This document shows positions 1 to 13,900 of a stretch of DNA of 64,000 bases, in pieces. This DNA comes from Clitopilus passeckerianus (taxonomy: Eukaryota; Basidiomycota; Agaricomycetes; Agaricales; Entolomataceae). Under the pieces are notes generated by a model that was given only the letters and a program-made list of their open reading frames with translations, was not told the origin of the DNA and did not search any database. The first letter of the stretch is position 1. Every line of letters begins with the position of its first letter. The position numbers were made by a program, and so were the translations under genes. The stretch spans positions 1-64,000 of the forward strand of contig CALYLX010000046.1 in NCBI GenBank assembly GCA_944990035.1, given 5' to 3'.

Positions 1-2890
1 TTGGGTAGGCGAGGGTGTCCTCTCTTTGCGAATGGGCAAGGTACCGCTTGCGAGTTCCACATCCTCGTGAACGATCTTCCAGCTATGATCTAGATTGAGG
101 TTCGTGAAAGAGCCATTGAGTTCATGAATGGAGTCGTGTAGCTGATAATTATCTCCTTGTCTGGCGGCATTCGAGCCAGAGGGAGGTCGGGAGATCGTAC
201 CGGCATCCGGGCGAGCAGGAGCACGGTTAGATTGGAAAGGACTGACGTCTTCGTTATATACCTTGTAGAGCGGCGCACTAGGCGGGCGAGTTGAGTTGGG
301 AGACGTCTTCGAAGATGGTCCTGTGCCAGGTTTCGGATCCGAGTTGGGAATGGAAGGTGTGGTTAAGAAAGATGCATGGTATGCCTTGTTGGAAGGCTGC
401 GACATCTCGAGATGCGACAACGACTCGTGACGCCTGACATCAGAAGCAAAAGCCGTGTGATTAGGATCTGGGGAGAAAGGCGAAAAAGTGCTGTGCGCGC
501 GATTGAATTCAGGACGCGAGGGAAAAGTGTCGTAGAGGTGTGAACTTTCTTGTGCGGGAGGCGCAGACGACGTGTGCGGAGTTCTGTCCCCGAATATATG
601 TTCGGATACAAGGGAAGTCAAAGCATCAGCACTCTTCGGGCTATCACTCCCCTGATCAGCCAGAGCGTTGGGTGCATAGTCCAGGTAGCCTTGCATGTTG
701 AGTTTCTGCAATATTTGCATGGCCTGTTCCTGAGTCATGGTGTGAGGGCCTGGGATCGACAGCTGACTTTGCATAGCCGCCGCGTGCGCAGCTTGGGCGG
801 CAGCCTGAGCAGCTTTATCTATGAGATCGAGTCTAGGTTAGCATCATACAAATACCGTGGACTGACAGAGGAGAACTTACATTGACTGCGACCCCAGCTT
901 AAGCGAATCCTACTCCCACCGATGGGGAACCCTTGCATCTTCTCGATGGCACGCTCGGCATCGGCCTTGCGAACAAATTGGACGAAACCGCAGTGCTTTC
1001 CAACCGGGACCTTGACATAGTGAATATCTCCAAATGGCGCGAAGAATGTTCTCAACGTTTCTTCAGAGATCAGAGGAGAAAGGCCACCGACGAATACGGT
1101 GGTATTGTAGGGATCGGTGGATGTGAGTTGTTCTCCATTCGGACCAATAAGATTTCCCAATATCGCGCGAGCACGAGCCTGATGCTTCCAAGAGTCCTCA
1201 GAGATGATGAACTGCGGACCACCACCTTCTCCCTGGCCGAATGCATGCCTGATAGGTGCGTCCTGGGCAAGAGGGTTCGTGATAGAATTACCCCCATGAG
1301 TCTTGACAGGGCCGCCTTCTCCCTTCGCGTACTGCTGTGCAATCTGAGCAAGCACATTATTTGGCAGATTCATCATCTCGTCTGAAGTCAGGCTGCCGAA
1401 CCCAGAGGTTGATACACTCGTGGCAGATCCGGAACCTAAGGAGTTGGAAGAGTTGGAAGCGCCAAACGAAGATCCGGAACCAGAGCTCGAAACGCTATTA
1501 CTCCCACTATTAAAAGACGAGGTCGACGTCGTGACAGTAATGGGATTTGAAAGCGTCTTCGTAATCCCATTATTAGAAAGAGGAAGGGCGATCGTGACGG
1601 GCTGGGGCGGAACGCCCGGTGGATGAGCAGGGAGTTGCACCTGGGGAAGGTCGAGAGCAGTGGAGGTAACCGGCGGTTTGTATTTGGCAGTGGCCGGCGA
1701 TATGCGCACTGGGAGATATATTAGGGAACCATATGATGCATACAAACTGGTTTGACTCACTAGGGCGTGAAAGGCAGTATAAACCATGCATCTCAATCAA
1801 CGCTCGTTGTTGGTCTGCTTCATCGGTGAAACTAGAAGAACGTGAGCAACTATATCGGGCCAATAAGGGCGATGCACTTACCGAACGAAGCCATAGCCCC
1901 TAGAAACTCCAGTGACGGGGTCCAGCATAATTTTGGCACTCTTGCAGCTCAGGAAAGGCCGGATAAATTTGGGTTCCCTATCGTTCCTAAGACCGAGCAG
2001 AGGATTACGGAAGACTGCCACCAGATCGGAATTCGAGACTTCCGGGGCGAGGTCACCGACGAAAATACTATATTCCTTGGGGAATTGCTGGTTGGAGCCA
2101 TTGGCGGCATTGGCATTTTGCGCGAAAGAGCTCGGTGTCGAAACAGGTACGGAAGACGCCCAGTTGAGCGCGAACGGCTTACTCGAGTTAGGCATAGCTC
2201 GATGATGACCTGGCGAGTTGATCTGTGCTAGCACAGATGCAGCTTGTTCAGCGTTTGGGAACGTCAGATAGCAGAAGCCTGGGTTGTTGGGTTGCTGTCC
2301 GGTGACTGGATCTGGTGCCGGATGAGGCACCTGATGTTGACAGGGTCCCAGCCCATGAAAGTGCAGACTTGTTTCGCGTATTCTTCGTCCATCCAGGGTT
2401 CGAGTTCGCCCCACCAGAGCGTGTTTCGATGAGCGATAGGCGTCGGGAGACTGGGCGAGGTGTTGTAATTGGATGCACTCGAAGTGCGGAAGATCGTGGC
2501 GTCTCGCTCGTTAAACGCGTTGGCGGGATAGGCCAAGTTAAGGAAAGGCGGGGAAGACGAATGCTGGTTGTGGTGGTGGTTAAAGAAAGAGTGGGATTGT
2601 GAATTGTGACCAACGATAGAGGGACTTGGTTTGTGTGGGTGTCTGTTTGGTCGGCTAGATTCCATCCCGAAGTTCGATTCCGTCCCGTGGATGTTTAATG
2701 ACCTTGGCACGGTGCTTGAGTAGGGCAGATGTCCTGTTGTAATCCCCAACGATGAATGACGATCCGACGTTGGAAATGGCGACGCGTGGTATTGAGGGGT
2801 GTGCGAGAGGTCCCGGTCAAGACTTCCACAGTTTTGAAGTGTGGTCATCCTAGGAGGACTCTCGAAGTCATGGCCATTCATAGACGACAT
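1..2890 (-). CDS. Nam8/Csx1-type RNA-binding protein with three RRMs (partial, apparent frameshift)
   Basis: The gene starts at the ATG at 2890 and leaves the window at position 1, so its C-terminus is missing. It reads as a Ser/Pro/His-rich N-terminus of about 155 residues, then RRM1 (TLWWGELEPWMDEEYAKQ, near 2440-2190), RRM2 (EYSIFVGDLAPEV to RGYGFVRF, about 2080-1800) and RRM3 (TTVFVGGLSPLISEETL to GSRIRLSWGRSQ, about 1110-890). An Ala/Gln-rich low-complexity tail follows. The order and linkers match the yeast Nam8 / fission yeast Csx1 / human TRNAU1AP group, which bind U-rich RNA in splicing or stress-response mRNA stability. GT-AG introns fall after RGYGFVR (about 1878) and after the RRM3 WGRSQC block (about 885). 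RRM1 is split between two reading frames near 2332 without an intron between them (see findings). The family call is firm; whether this copy makes full-length protein is not. Confidence 0.85.
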
Positions 2891-4979
2891 CCTTTCCTCC
2901 AGTAATACTCCTTTTCAAGCGAAGAGAAAGAAGATGTAAAACGAAGATGTGGAAAAAGGGGCTAAATAACAAACAACGATAAAAAACTGATATAAAGTGG
3001 TAGTAAAGCAACGCTGACGAATGCCTGTTTAGTAAAAGTGTAGTATATAAAGCTGTGTGCTGTTTTCTGAAGGAAGAGGAGATAACAGAAAGCTTGTGAT
3101 ACGAACTGATTGGTGATTGGAGCAATGGATTTGAAGAGAGCAGGGGAAGTGCAACGATTGAGCAAGCGACGGGGACACAGAAATATAACAAATTTGCTGA
3201 CAACGACGACTTTCGACTAGAGAGCAACTAAAACAAGAACTTCCGAGGGCGATAGCAATTTGAGAGGAGGGGAACGAGCGTGAGTATTGTGTTGGTGATG
3301 GGGGTTGACTATCAGGAGGTCTTGACTCGACGACGATTACCCGACTGCCGAGTCTCAGTGAAATTTGCAAGAGGGGCCGCCTGCGGAGTTTTGGTCAAAC
3401 CTGTACTGACTATTCAGCAAAGGAGCTATATATGTCCACAATTCTTGTCAACGTCGGTCAAGTCAGTCGCTGATCCCAGTTAGGCCCATGTAATATCCCC
3501 GCCCCAGATCTCTTCTTGGGATCCCATTGTTCTCGATGACTAATTCCGGAGTCGCTTCCAATACGAGGGAACAATGCCAGAACACATCCAGTTTTAGATG
3601 GCCTTCGACGTGGACCTAGAGTCAGTAGGCTCAAAAAGTGATGGACCGAATTAAACCAGCTGGCTTGCCGACTCTGGCGCGCTTCCCTGAACTGTCACTG
3701 CAAACGGGGATTATGTACGCTTATGGGTCCCAAATTGTGGCTGTGCTTTCTGTCATGCCCTCGCCATGCACCTTGCAAAGTTGCACTCAAAACTGTGGAC
3801 TGCGGCTCAATATCCAGTGCTGGACTATTGCTTTGTATACAGGAACGAGGGACCTACGCAGGCGCTTCAAACAACAAGTAAAGATTGCAATTTACAAGGG
3901 AGGCGCCCATCAGTTCCCAATCCGGGATGTAATCTGGCCTCTGTTTGTGCTCTGCCACGAATCTCCGTCCTAAAGATCATTCTATGGGGTTACCAGATAC
4001 CCACTTGATGATACTTCATATTCATCAATAGGTGGTCAATCATTATTTCTATCCATATGTCATCGTAGTACACAGATCAAGACAGAGGTATGACATCTTG
4101 GATGCGTTTCTCCATTATTCTCTAAAGGACCGTTCGGGGCCTCTCTGGGAACTCTCGATTGCTATGAACGCCAGTCTTATGGACACGTCTACACCACGAC
4201 AGCTACGTGTGACTATCCTCACGGCCGCCTGGGGAGTTGGAGTAGCCTGGGCAACTCAGGATACCTGGTTCGCTTTGCCTAAAGGGAGACATGCAGTCAG
4301 ATTCTCCCGCGCTAATCCGTACTGATACCTAGATTGTCAGTTTGATTCTACTCACAGCTCGGAGCTCCTGGTCTTCCATTACTCATACGCCGTCCCACAC
4401 CCATGGCCTTGAGTCAAAAGGACTTCGATTGACTCATTCGAAGGAAGCATCCAGGTCATGTGGAAATCTCATTTGTGTCGGTAAGAGTGTGTAGGCTATA
4501 GAAGGTTTCAACTACTTTTACTGCGTCTGCCTGTCGGGGACAGTCGGGCCTTACACTTACATACATTAGATACTAATCACATCATGATATACACCGCAAA
4601 TCAGTCGGGCTAAATATAATTATCCCATGAATTTACCCCGAATTCCAACTCCCATTCAGTTGAAAGGCGAATCTCCATTGTCCAAAGAAACGAAGTCCAA
4701 GTCCAGATAAGAGTCCAGAACGCGTCGCTGTGATCGATGATGATCACGCTTAGTCAGCGTCGCGTGGACCAGCGATATTCTGGCTTTAGGGCCAGCTCTC
4801 ATCGAGGTTTTGAGCTGCGTCGTCCCCGACTGGTCTCTTGCTGGCTTTGCTGTGGTCGAATCGTTGGTCGCTGCGGTTTGAACTGGAAAGAGCCTGCAAA
4901 GACGTACCAGACGCGCCTTGAAATTTTGACATCGCTTCATTAACCTTTTTGTACCGTTCACCATTCCTAATCTGCTAAC
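2891..4979. other. Intergenic region with no supported gene (2.1 kb)
   Basis: This is the divergent spacer between the RRM gene (-) and the RasGAP gene (+). The stretch just upstream of 2890 is rich in pyrimidine runs and TATA-like AT blocks and is probably the 5' leader and promoter of the RRM gene. Short ORFs of 60-110 codons occur at 3638-4325 on the + strand and 4656-4964 on the - strand. They are low in complexity or unlike any family I recognise, and none is supported by splice structure. An ACGCGT hexamer lies at 4720-4725, about 255 bp before the RasGAP start. Confidence 0.5.
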
Positions 4980-7900
4980 ATGCCAAACCGTCGGCCCTCA
5001 GCCTCTGCGGGGCCACCTCATCACCACCCGCCGCCACGAATCCACAAGAGTAACGAATCCTATCACGCCCTCTACAGCCTGAATTCAATGCTGCCGCAAC
5101 AACATGGGTACCAAACTTCTGCCGATAAAATGAGCCCACAACAGAAGGTTGTTCAAGTGTTGGTGACCAGGTTGAGGGGCAAGGTACGCGACTCATCGGA
5201 TAATATCTCACCTTCGTTGAACGTCGTCGTTCTGCAGCTTCCGTGCAATTCAGGCGTGTCGTTGGACAGACTTGAAGGAGACAACACCATCCAACAAGTC
5301 ATTGAAGCTTTGGTTGAGCTGTCTACCGACTCGCTGGACACAATTGTGTATGCTCTGAGTGAACTTTTAGAGCGTCTGTCTAGTGTCAGTTATATTCCAG
5401 CTACTTATGCTACTCAATCTGATTCCATTTTCAGCAAGCACCAGACCCGCCCAGCATCGAGATCCTGCAGTCCCAACTTTTTGTTCTGAAAGTTTTGTCC
5501 CTAACTCTGTCATCCCGATGGAGTCCCACTCATCGTTCCAACTCTCGCGCTGGCCACAACACGTCTGCCCCTTCAGAATCTTCACACTTCACCGGATCTA
5601 CACGAGTGTTTCGGCAGGCGTCGTCCGACCATTCTATACCTCCTCCAACTTCACAGGAACCTGTTCCACTGAACGATGATTGCGCGAAGTATGTTTTGAG
5701 TGTCATGGTCCTCTTCATCCAGCCACCCGTTGAGAATCAAAATAACCAACTCATGATGAGCAACTCCTGGACTGATATATCGTTCCGGGATTTCGAAGGC
5801 AGCGCTCTTGCAGCCGTTGGGGTTCCAGAGGTTCCTGCTGAGGCGCCATCGACTCCAGTGACCAACTATGCCCGTCCAAGAGAAACCGTCCTCCGAGCTC
5901 AATCGTCGTCTACGTCCGTCAAATCGAGTAAACTCAGCCTCAATTCCACCATCCTTATCCCGGGGGGAAAGGTCGCCTATGAGAAGACCCATGTCTCCCA
6001 AGTCAGGTCAACACTTCCTGTGACGAGCCTTATCTGCAAATACGCCGGAAAAGTCGTATTCCAAGTGTCCGCATCCAATTACGATGCTGTTTATACGCGG
6101 ATACGGGGCAAGATTCGTTCCCTGGAACGGAATTCCAATGAAAGCCCTGATCTTGCTGATCTTCAGCTCATGGCCCATAGTATTTTGGACAGAAACCGAC
6201 TTGTCCAGCTGTTGACGGGTCAGTGCTGGCCTATACTTTTGATGGCAAACATACTAACCTCCCTTCTCAGAACTGTCGTCTTTGCTCGTCAGCATGGGAA
6301 AGGAGTCACGTAGTGCCATTGCAGACCCCCTCCGTTACGCCGTATGGAGTTGGATCACGAACTTCCCTGCAGAGTTCGACGAGTCCTTGCGATATAGAGG
6401 CAAGACGGACGGCGCACCTGAACGCGTCTTCGACCTCCTGTACTCGATAAGCCAGTCGGGCGATGAGAAAACCTTCTGGCCGACCCTTACTATCCTTAAT
6501 TGCACTTCAGATCGCCTGAAGAACGACTTTGAATCGAGTTATACCAACTCAAAGGGAAGCAGAAAGGTATGCGCTCTTCTCAAATTTAATACGCAATCTC
6601 AACAACTCTCTCTACAGGAAATCAGATTTGGAGAGGAAATCTTGAAACATGCGCACGGGCAGTCAAGACTGTCAGATGTTGCGCTTGTGTGCATGGTTGA
6701 CATGTGCCGAGCAGCTACATACATCAAGCCAGAGGGAGAAGTCGCCCTTCAGTCAATTGCTTACGATCTAGCTCACGAAATAAAGGTACGTGCATCTAAA
6801 ATCTCGTCTATAACTCGCCCTATTGACGAACAGCAGTCAGCACTCTCGTCTCATGCCCATCGCCCACCTTTTTGGGAGACCCAAGAAGAAATTGATGTGG
6901 GGATGTATGCGGAAGCCTTGGTTGCCCTTTGGCGCTTTCTTCCCATTCAAGACGCCCTCCCTCTGTTCGAAACGTGTCTTGAAGCTGACCGGTCTGAGGC
7001 TGTCAAGCTTTGCGTAGTTCGAGCCTTGTTGACGCTAACGAAAGAGGTATGTAAGCGCATATTGCCAGAACTCAAGATATCCTAATATCGACCACAGGCA
7101 TCTCGGATTAAATGGCAACATCCTTTGGACACTCTGCTCGATATGGCGGCACCTCGCTTCCGGTCTATCTTCACGGTGAAGTTGACTACCAGTCCGAATG
7201 CGCAATTCGTACTGATTTATCATACTTCAAGGCGACCGCGCTCCGACGCCCTGAACTCGACGCCAGCGGCAATACCAAGCGTGCGGCAGGCAGACCTAGA
7301 GCAAGACGCACACCTTTCAACTCGCTTACTGACCGAGAACTGCTTTTGCTGGGCATGTTGTCACTTTGGCAGGCCGAACCTCTCTTTCATCTCAAGCACA
7401 TCACGACCGAGGAGATCGAAGAATGGGTCACCACTGCGAATAAGATCTGGGAGGCACCAATCGATATCTATGTCAAGATTTTCATTGCTGGCGGCTTCCA
7501 AGCGATTGCCGAGGCCATGTATTCGGCCACCCCGCCTGATCCTCCAGATTCATACTTCAGTCTGAAAGTCTCGTTCCTCAAAATTACGCTGTAAGTGACG
7601 AGTTTTACGACCTCGGGTTCAGGCTGACCGGGTAACAGACCCGCTATCCTGTTGAACATTTCGACAAATCTCTTGCAGGAAAGGAAAGATGTGGAGGCGC
7701 AGAAGTTATGGGTGATTGTGGCCCACCAGCTTGTGGAACTTTTCAGTAGAAAGAGTGACGTGAGTTCTACTTTTGCACACCTGGGCCTATCTTCACAACC
7801 TAATATGAACTAGTCGCCACTTGTGAAGAGCATTCAAACGGAACCGCTTCGTGTTCCAGCGTTCATACTAGCAGAAATTGCCTTTTTGATATCGCTGACG

Positions 7901-10900
7901 TCTGCGGACAGCAACATATCATATCGTGCTGCTACCGGGCTACGGCTCATAATCCTGGCAGAGAAACAACCTGATGTTCCCGTGAACCCTCATATGTCGG
8001 AAGAAGACAATTCCAAACGTTCTCGAATGTATGAGCAACTCGGGGACCCCAAAGTGGTCATCGTTGGTAGGTTCCGTTCGTACAGCCCTCCCACAGATGC
8101 TGAGGCGGCGTACTCTAGGTCGCGTGGGACACCAGAAACGAATTCGCAAATATGTGCGATCAATCACGTACCCTTCTGCAGCACACATCGCGGTCTGGAA
8201 CGAGTGCTACTGGCGGTGGCGGGAACTCTCTGAAGCCATTTATGACACTATGAAGGATGATGACTCCCAGACTCGCCGAAACCTGCTATGGAAACAGGTA
8301 CATTTTTTTCATATTGTTGTTGTCCCTTCAATAACGCTTCTCTTTAGGATGAGCGCTTTCAGTGGCAAAATTTGACGCTATTCTTGGCTGCGCTGGGAGG
8401 TGCCTGTCTTCTTGACAGTCATGAAACGTCGTCTCTCGCATCTGCACTGCCAGCTCAATGGCTACCCGATTCATTGCGCGTCATGCATCGACCGGGAGAA
8501 CTCATTACAATGTTCATCAAAGACTTGACCAACCTACTGGTTTACCCTGATACACAGATCCAAGAACTAGCCAAAGATGCTCTCGGCGCCGAATTGAGCC
8601 CTCGTCTCCATGCAAAGCTTCTGAGACATCTTGATGGGTAAATTACGATGCACTGGCGGTTGCTCGACTTAGTTACTCAAATACTTCTAGGGCCATCCGC
8701 GAAATTGAGGACGGTGCAGGGACCATCCTCACAGACAATTACATCCTTTTCGCCGACCAGGTTTGTACTATGAAAAATGACGTAACGGGGAAAGGAGGGC
8801 TGACCCCCTTCGAAGTTCATTGGAATCCTCAAGCTCATCGTCGAGAATGACCAGGTTTCCAGCGAGGATATTTCTAGCATTGACATCAGTTCAACGATCC
8901 TCACATTGGCCACTTTTATGTCTCGTTTTACTGATTCAAACTCCTACCGAGTCAAGCACAAATTCTGCCTCATGTGCGAGAGCGTCTGTGACCGCACAGA
9001 CGCTCTCGCGTCCCGTAAAGAGAGCAATGCTCGCCACGAGATCCTGGACGCCATTATGAGGTGGATACAACCTTTAGAGGTGAGCTCATCCAAAGAAGAT
9101 GCTAAGCTGCTGCTGATGACCTGCAAGGAGGGTCAATTTGCTGGCATCCAAGCTGATCTCAATCTTGCTTGCCTACGGACTTCGGTGAAACTCCTACATC
9201 GGTTGCAGCTACGGCCCATGGATAATACCATCACTGGGGATGACAGGCTCCATGTCGTCTCTCGAATGTTCAACAAGTTTGCCAGCTTTCTACTTCAAGC
9301 CATGGAACCCTGTCGAGGAATGCCTCCCGTGAGTGAGACTAGGTTGCTGATGGCCCCCGAGACTGACTTGGATGACCTTCAGCGACCCGCAACAGTTTTG
9401 AAGTCAGACCCTCAAGCAGAAATAATGGCTGAAGCTGCTTACCAGGTGTGCATGAGTCTCTCCTTGTTTGGTGTACTTGCTCAGAAGGGTATTCCAGGCT
9501 CGGATTGCTCAGCGAGCGGCTGAAGTAAGGGAGCTAACAATCACCGGTCTCTCGCACTTGGTTAGTGCCAATACCGAAAGTGGCTTCAAGCAATCCCTCC
9601 AATTGGCATACGATAACGATCTCCGGAAGAGAGCCATTTTCGCTCACGTCTTCGCCCGTGTGCTTGGCCAGGGTACTAAGTTCGACCCGGAGGATCGATC
9701 AGCAACTCAAGCGCGTAACAATCGTCTCTTCGAGGTGTGTCTACAAAATGTTAACCATTCTCGTAGAGGGCTGATGGCAGTATTACTAGCTTGTTAGAGG
9801 ATCGGATGTACGGGGATCTGTTGCTAAAAATGCTATATGAACGCTGATCTTTCTTGTCATAGATGATTCTGGCTCTGACCGTCTGTGAGGTCTGCCCAGC
9901 ATCAGAAACTGACATGATGGTGTCAGTTCTTCTGAATGTTTTCAACACACGTAGCTCCATCCTGGCACTCATCAAAGCTGTGGTTGAGAAAGAGGTGGCG
10001 GCGAGCCGTGAGTCCTAGATCTTCACGATCACCATGTCGTGTCTGATTTTTCGTAGCGAACGAAATGGAACTCTTCCGAGGGAATAACACGTACACCAAG
10101 CTTCTGGGCACCTTCGCCAAGATTCATGGTTATAGCTACCTACGCCAGCTTCTCGTACCACTAACAGATCGGATGCTGGAAATGGCCAAGGAAGGCCTCG
10201 CTTTCGATATGGATCCGAATCGCATCCATCCAGAGGAGCAACGCAATAAGCCGAATGTTGAAAGCGCAGCTATGTATTTCTTAGACCTCGCTGCTAGAAT
10301 GGCCCCCGATATGCCTGCGTGAGTGTAGCTACCGCTCCTTCAATCAACATCTCTTACGCTCAGCCCAGCATTTTCAAGGAGATATGTGCGCATATATCAA
10401 GTACTGTGTATGTAGCCTTTCAATCAGGGACTGACCCGGAGCTGATCCTCGAACGTTTAGAGTCATGTCATGGCCGAATTCAAGATATTCTGTAACTGGG
10501 GCGTTCATATTTTTGCGGTAAGTCTCGGTGGTATTGGCACTCAAGTCTTGCTGAATTACAATCCGGCTAGATTCATTATTCCTGCCATGGTGTCTCCTGA
10601 AAACGTCGACATATCATTCCCTCCGGAACATAATTGGACTGTTCGCCGTGGCCTCATGCTGATTGCCAAAATCATCCAAAATTTGTCAAACAACATGTTC
10701 TTTGGAAAGGAGAAGCACATGACATGTCTCAATGACTTTTTGAGGCAGAACATCACTGTGATGACCAGATATCTGAATGACCTCCAGGTATGGGGAGTGT
10801 GCCTGCCCATCCAATATGTGACAGTTGACCGTCTTTGTCACTCTAGAAACCTGTCTCCCCGGAAGATTCGGCAAAGGATCACTGGCTCGGGGCAACTCCA

Positions 10901-13900
10901 GATGACACAGACGTGATTGTACTTCACCGTTTCTTCGATCGACATGCCGACAAGATTGGAAAAGAGCTTTTGAGCCTCTCAAAGCCTGCTTCCGAAGGCG
11001 ATCCAACCGCCGCTAACGGCAAGAGAGCCTGGGACGGACTGTGCAGCCTCCTCGTAGATTTTGGATCCCCTTATGAGGTCCCTCGTCCTGCGCTTCTCCC
11101 CCGCGACCAACACACAGAGTATCAGAGCCTAATGTCCCGCAACGCCGGCAGGGATACAGCTGAAGTTGAGGACATCTTCATAACTGTCGACACTCCCGAG
11201 GTATTCTTCATCGCTTAGATAATGGACACCGCTAATCTTGAAACAAGGCTCGAGACTCAATTTTTATCCTAAGGCTCTCGAAGATCAACGTCGAAGCTCA
11301 TGACATCGAATTACTTATGTATCATGTGTTTAAGGCAAGCTAAATCTTCAGAGGAGTTCTTACCGTTTTGACTTTCTTTTAGGCCTTGGAACCTCATCAG
11401 GACCGAAACTTTGATCTCATTCTAGACTGCACCTGCTTTTCATCTATGTCCGAAGTCCCACTTCAGTGGTTAAAGTATTGCGCAGAACTGGTCCCTTCTG
11501 ATGTCAGACTCAAGTTCCAAAAGACCCGCATCTTGAACCCCAACAACCTCACTCTGAAGTTCTTACGGAGATTGTATAACTTGACGGCGGGTAAGCCAAC
11601 CTGAAATCATGACACCAAAGAAGCACCCGGGCTCATGTTCCCCCAGGTGCTCAGTTCTGTCAGCAGGGTATTCACTCATACAAATCGGTCGACGAATTGA
11701 AGGAGCACGTTCCTCCCGAGGCACTTCCTCATCTTGTTTTGGCCAGTATGTGAATATTATCTCAAGGGTTCCTCCAAAATCTCATTAACCATTCAGCGAG
11801 CTTGGAGGCCCAGCGCCAAGTATGCTTCGCAGCAACCAGGAAGCGACCTCAGCGACCAGTAAGCATCCACGTCGCAGAAGACCACTGTCGCATTGTTTCG
11901 GTATGTCTTTTGCATTGTATCCCGAGTTCGTCTTGACCTTTCTTGGATCAGGTCACGACACAAGCTATATCTGCTAGTTTATCATGTGAAGCGGTGGAAA
12001 TATATTATCTATCCGATATCAGCGATGCCTACAAGGTGAACACAGGGACCGAGGCGGACGAGTTCATCATGCGGAAGAATGGCGTAACGATGTACTTCGC
12101 TTCTGACCAACGTGATGAAATCGTCAAGGTAAGGTTTTCGCCTCCAAATTGTACTATGTACTTAGCTCAGCGTCGTTCTTACAGAGCATCCGAGAGGCCA
12201 AAGGCCGCCTAAAAGACGGGGCTCACATGCCTACATCAGACCGCTTCTCGCGTTTCTCGAACGTCCCCGCGACTTTGTTGCATATCGGACTACTCAGTAT
12301 TTCACTCAATCACGACGAACTTCGGGGTGCCGCCTATGAACTACTGGGCGCAGTATGCCAGTATCTCCAATACAGCAAAACCCCAGCTATTGCAACCCAA
12401 GGTGATTGGACTTAGTTTCTAAGATACGCCCGTTTGCTCATAGAGCCTTTGTGCAGCGGGATTCATACCCGGAGACCCAGCTGCCTACGGATACCAATTA
12501 AGCGAAAAGTTGGCCCGACATTCTCCTCGACTCACCCTCGATTTCATCCCTGAGGTAACAACGGCTATGGATGCACTTGCAGACATCTCGCAGCGCATCA
12601 GTTGCCTGCAGTATATGAGTCCCTGGATCAAGAATCTGGTACATTTTTCAGACCCAACTAATCCCCTATGGGATCGTTCTGGAGCCAGGGTGCGGGACTG
12701 CATTCGGCAACTCACTGACATGACGGCCAGCAATCCAGAGGTGTGTAAAGCAACTCTATTGACTACCTGCATGACTCACGAGCGGGTAGATTATTCCTAC
12801 TGTCCAGAGGTACATCTGGTCAGAGATCGGGAGACTCGAGCCAGTTACCATCGACGCGATTTTAGACGAGGTTTTGCGGGCAGCACATGAGAGAGGACAG
12901 GGAACACAACGCGCTGAGGCCATCATTCGAGCTGTGACCCCGCTTGCATCTATTGGCGTACGAGGCAGAGTCCATGCGAAATTGCGCAAAGTGAGTTCAC
13001 TTGATACAGCGGAAATGCTTTGACCAACGAAATTCAGACTATGACACGCGTCAATCCCTCGACCACAAACACAATGACCGACATAACAAAGCATGCAAGT
13101 TGGCAAGATATATTCGTCTTAGCTCGCTTCTGCCTCTTTGTCGGAGCCTCCAAAGGACAACCAGGTTATGATCAGCTCTTTGTGCCAGAAACGGTCCACA
13201 CAATCTCTCTCCTCGCTGCAGCTGGGCCGTTGTTACTCCGGAGAACGGTGTACGGGATTGCAATGAACCTTCTCCAAGCATTATACCATTCTCGAACGGA
13301 GGACACTGCTGGCGCCGACCTACTTCAGCTGATATCAGACCTCAATTCTCCAGAGGTTCTCAACCTGTTTGGTTTGCAGCGCTACAATTGCTCCTCGGAG
13401 TACACGACTGTTGAGCCTCCGAATGACAAGGAGTGTCTTGATAACCAAGAGCGCCTGATAGCATTCTTCCTCAAAACCTTCCGCATGGCTTCCGGGAGCA
13501 AGGGTATGCCCCTTTTATTCCCCGCGAGAATGACCAAATGCTTACATGCTTATACAAGGAATTGAGAACGTCTGGAGAGCCCGGTTAATGGGGTTGACTG
13601 CCTCCGTCGCGTTCCAGGTGTCACCATACGTACAAGCTCGAGCATTCAATGTCCTTGGCGCTCTTGCGACATCGGACGTAGACGACGATTTCGTTTATCA
13701 AATACTGGTCGCCCTCAGCACAGCACTCGCCAAAACTGAGGACGGGACGTTTGTTCTGCCAATCGTCAGCATTGTCCGGTGCTTATGCAGCGTGGTCCCT
13801 GCCATGTCCCCCAATAGCCGGTTCCTGCCATCGTTGTTCTGGTTTGCCGTATCGCTCCTGCAAGCCAGCACCTTTTCGTTCTATGTTGACGCATGCCGGC

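Noticed and set aside
2330..2370. A 38-nt intron (GTCTGC to ATCAG) that would repair the RRM1 frameshift
   Set aside because: It would delete the conserved VCTFMGWDPVNI segment and is shorter than the other introns here. A missing base is a simpler explanation.
3638..4325. Several 80-111-codon + strand ORFs between the RRM and RasGAP genes
   Set aside because: They overlap in different frames, lack splice signals that would join them, and show no recognisable protein features.
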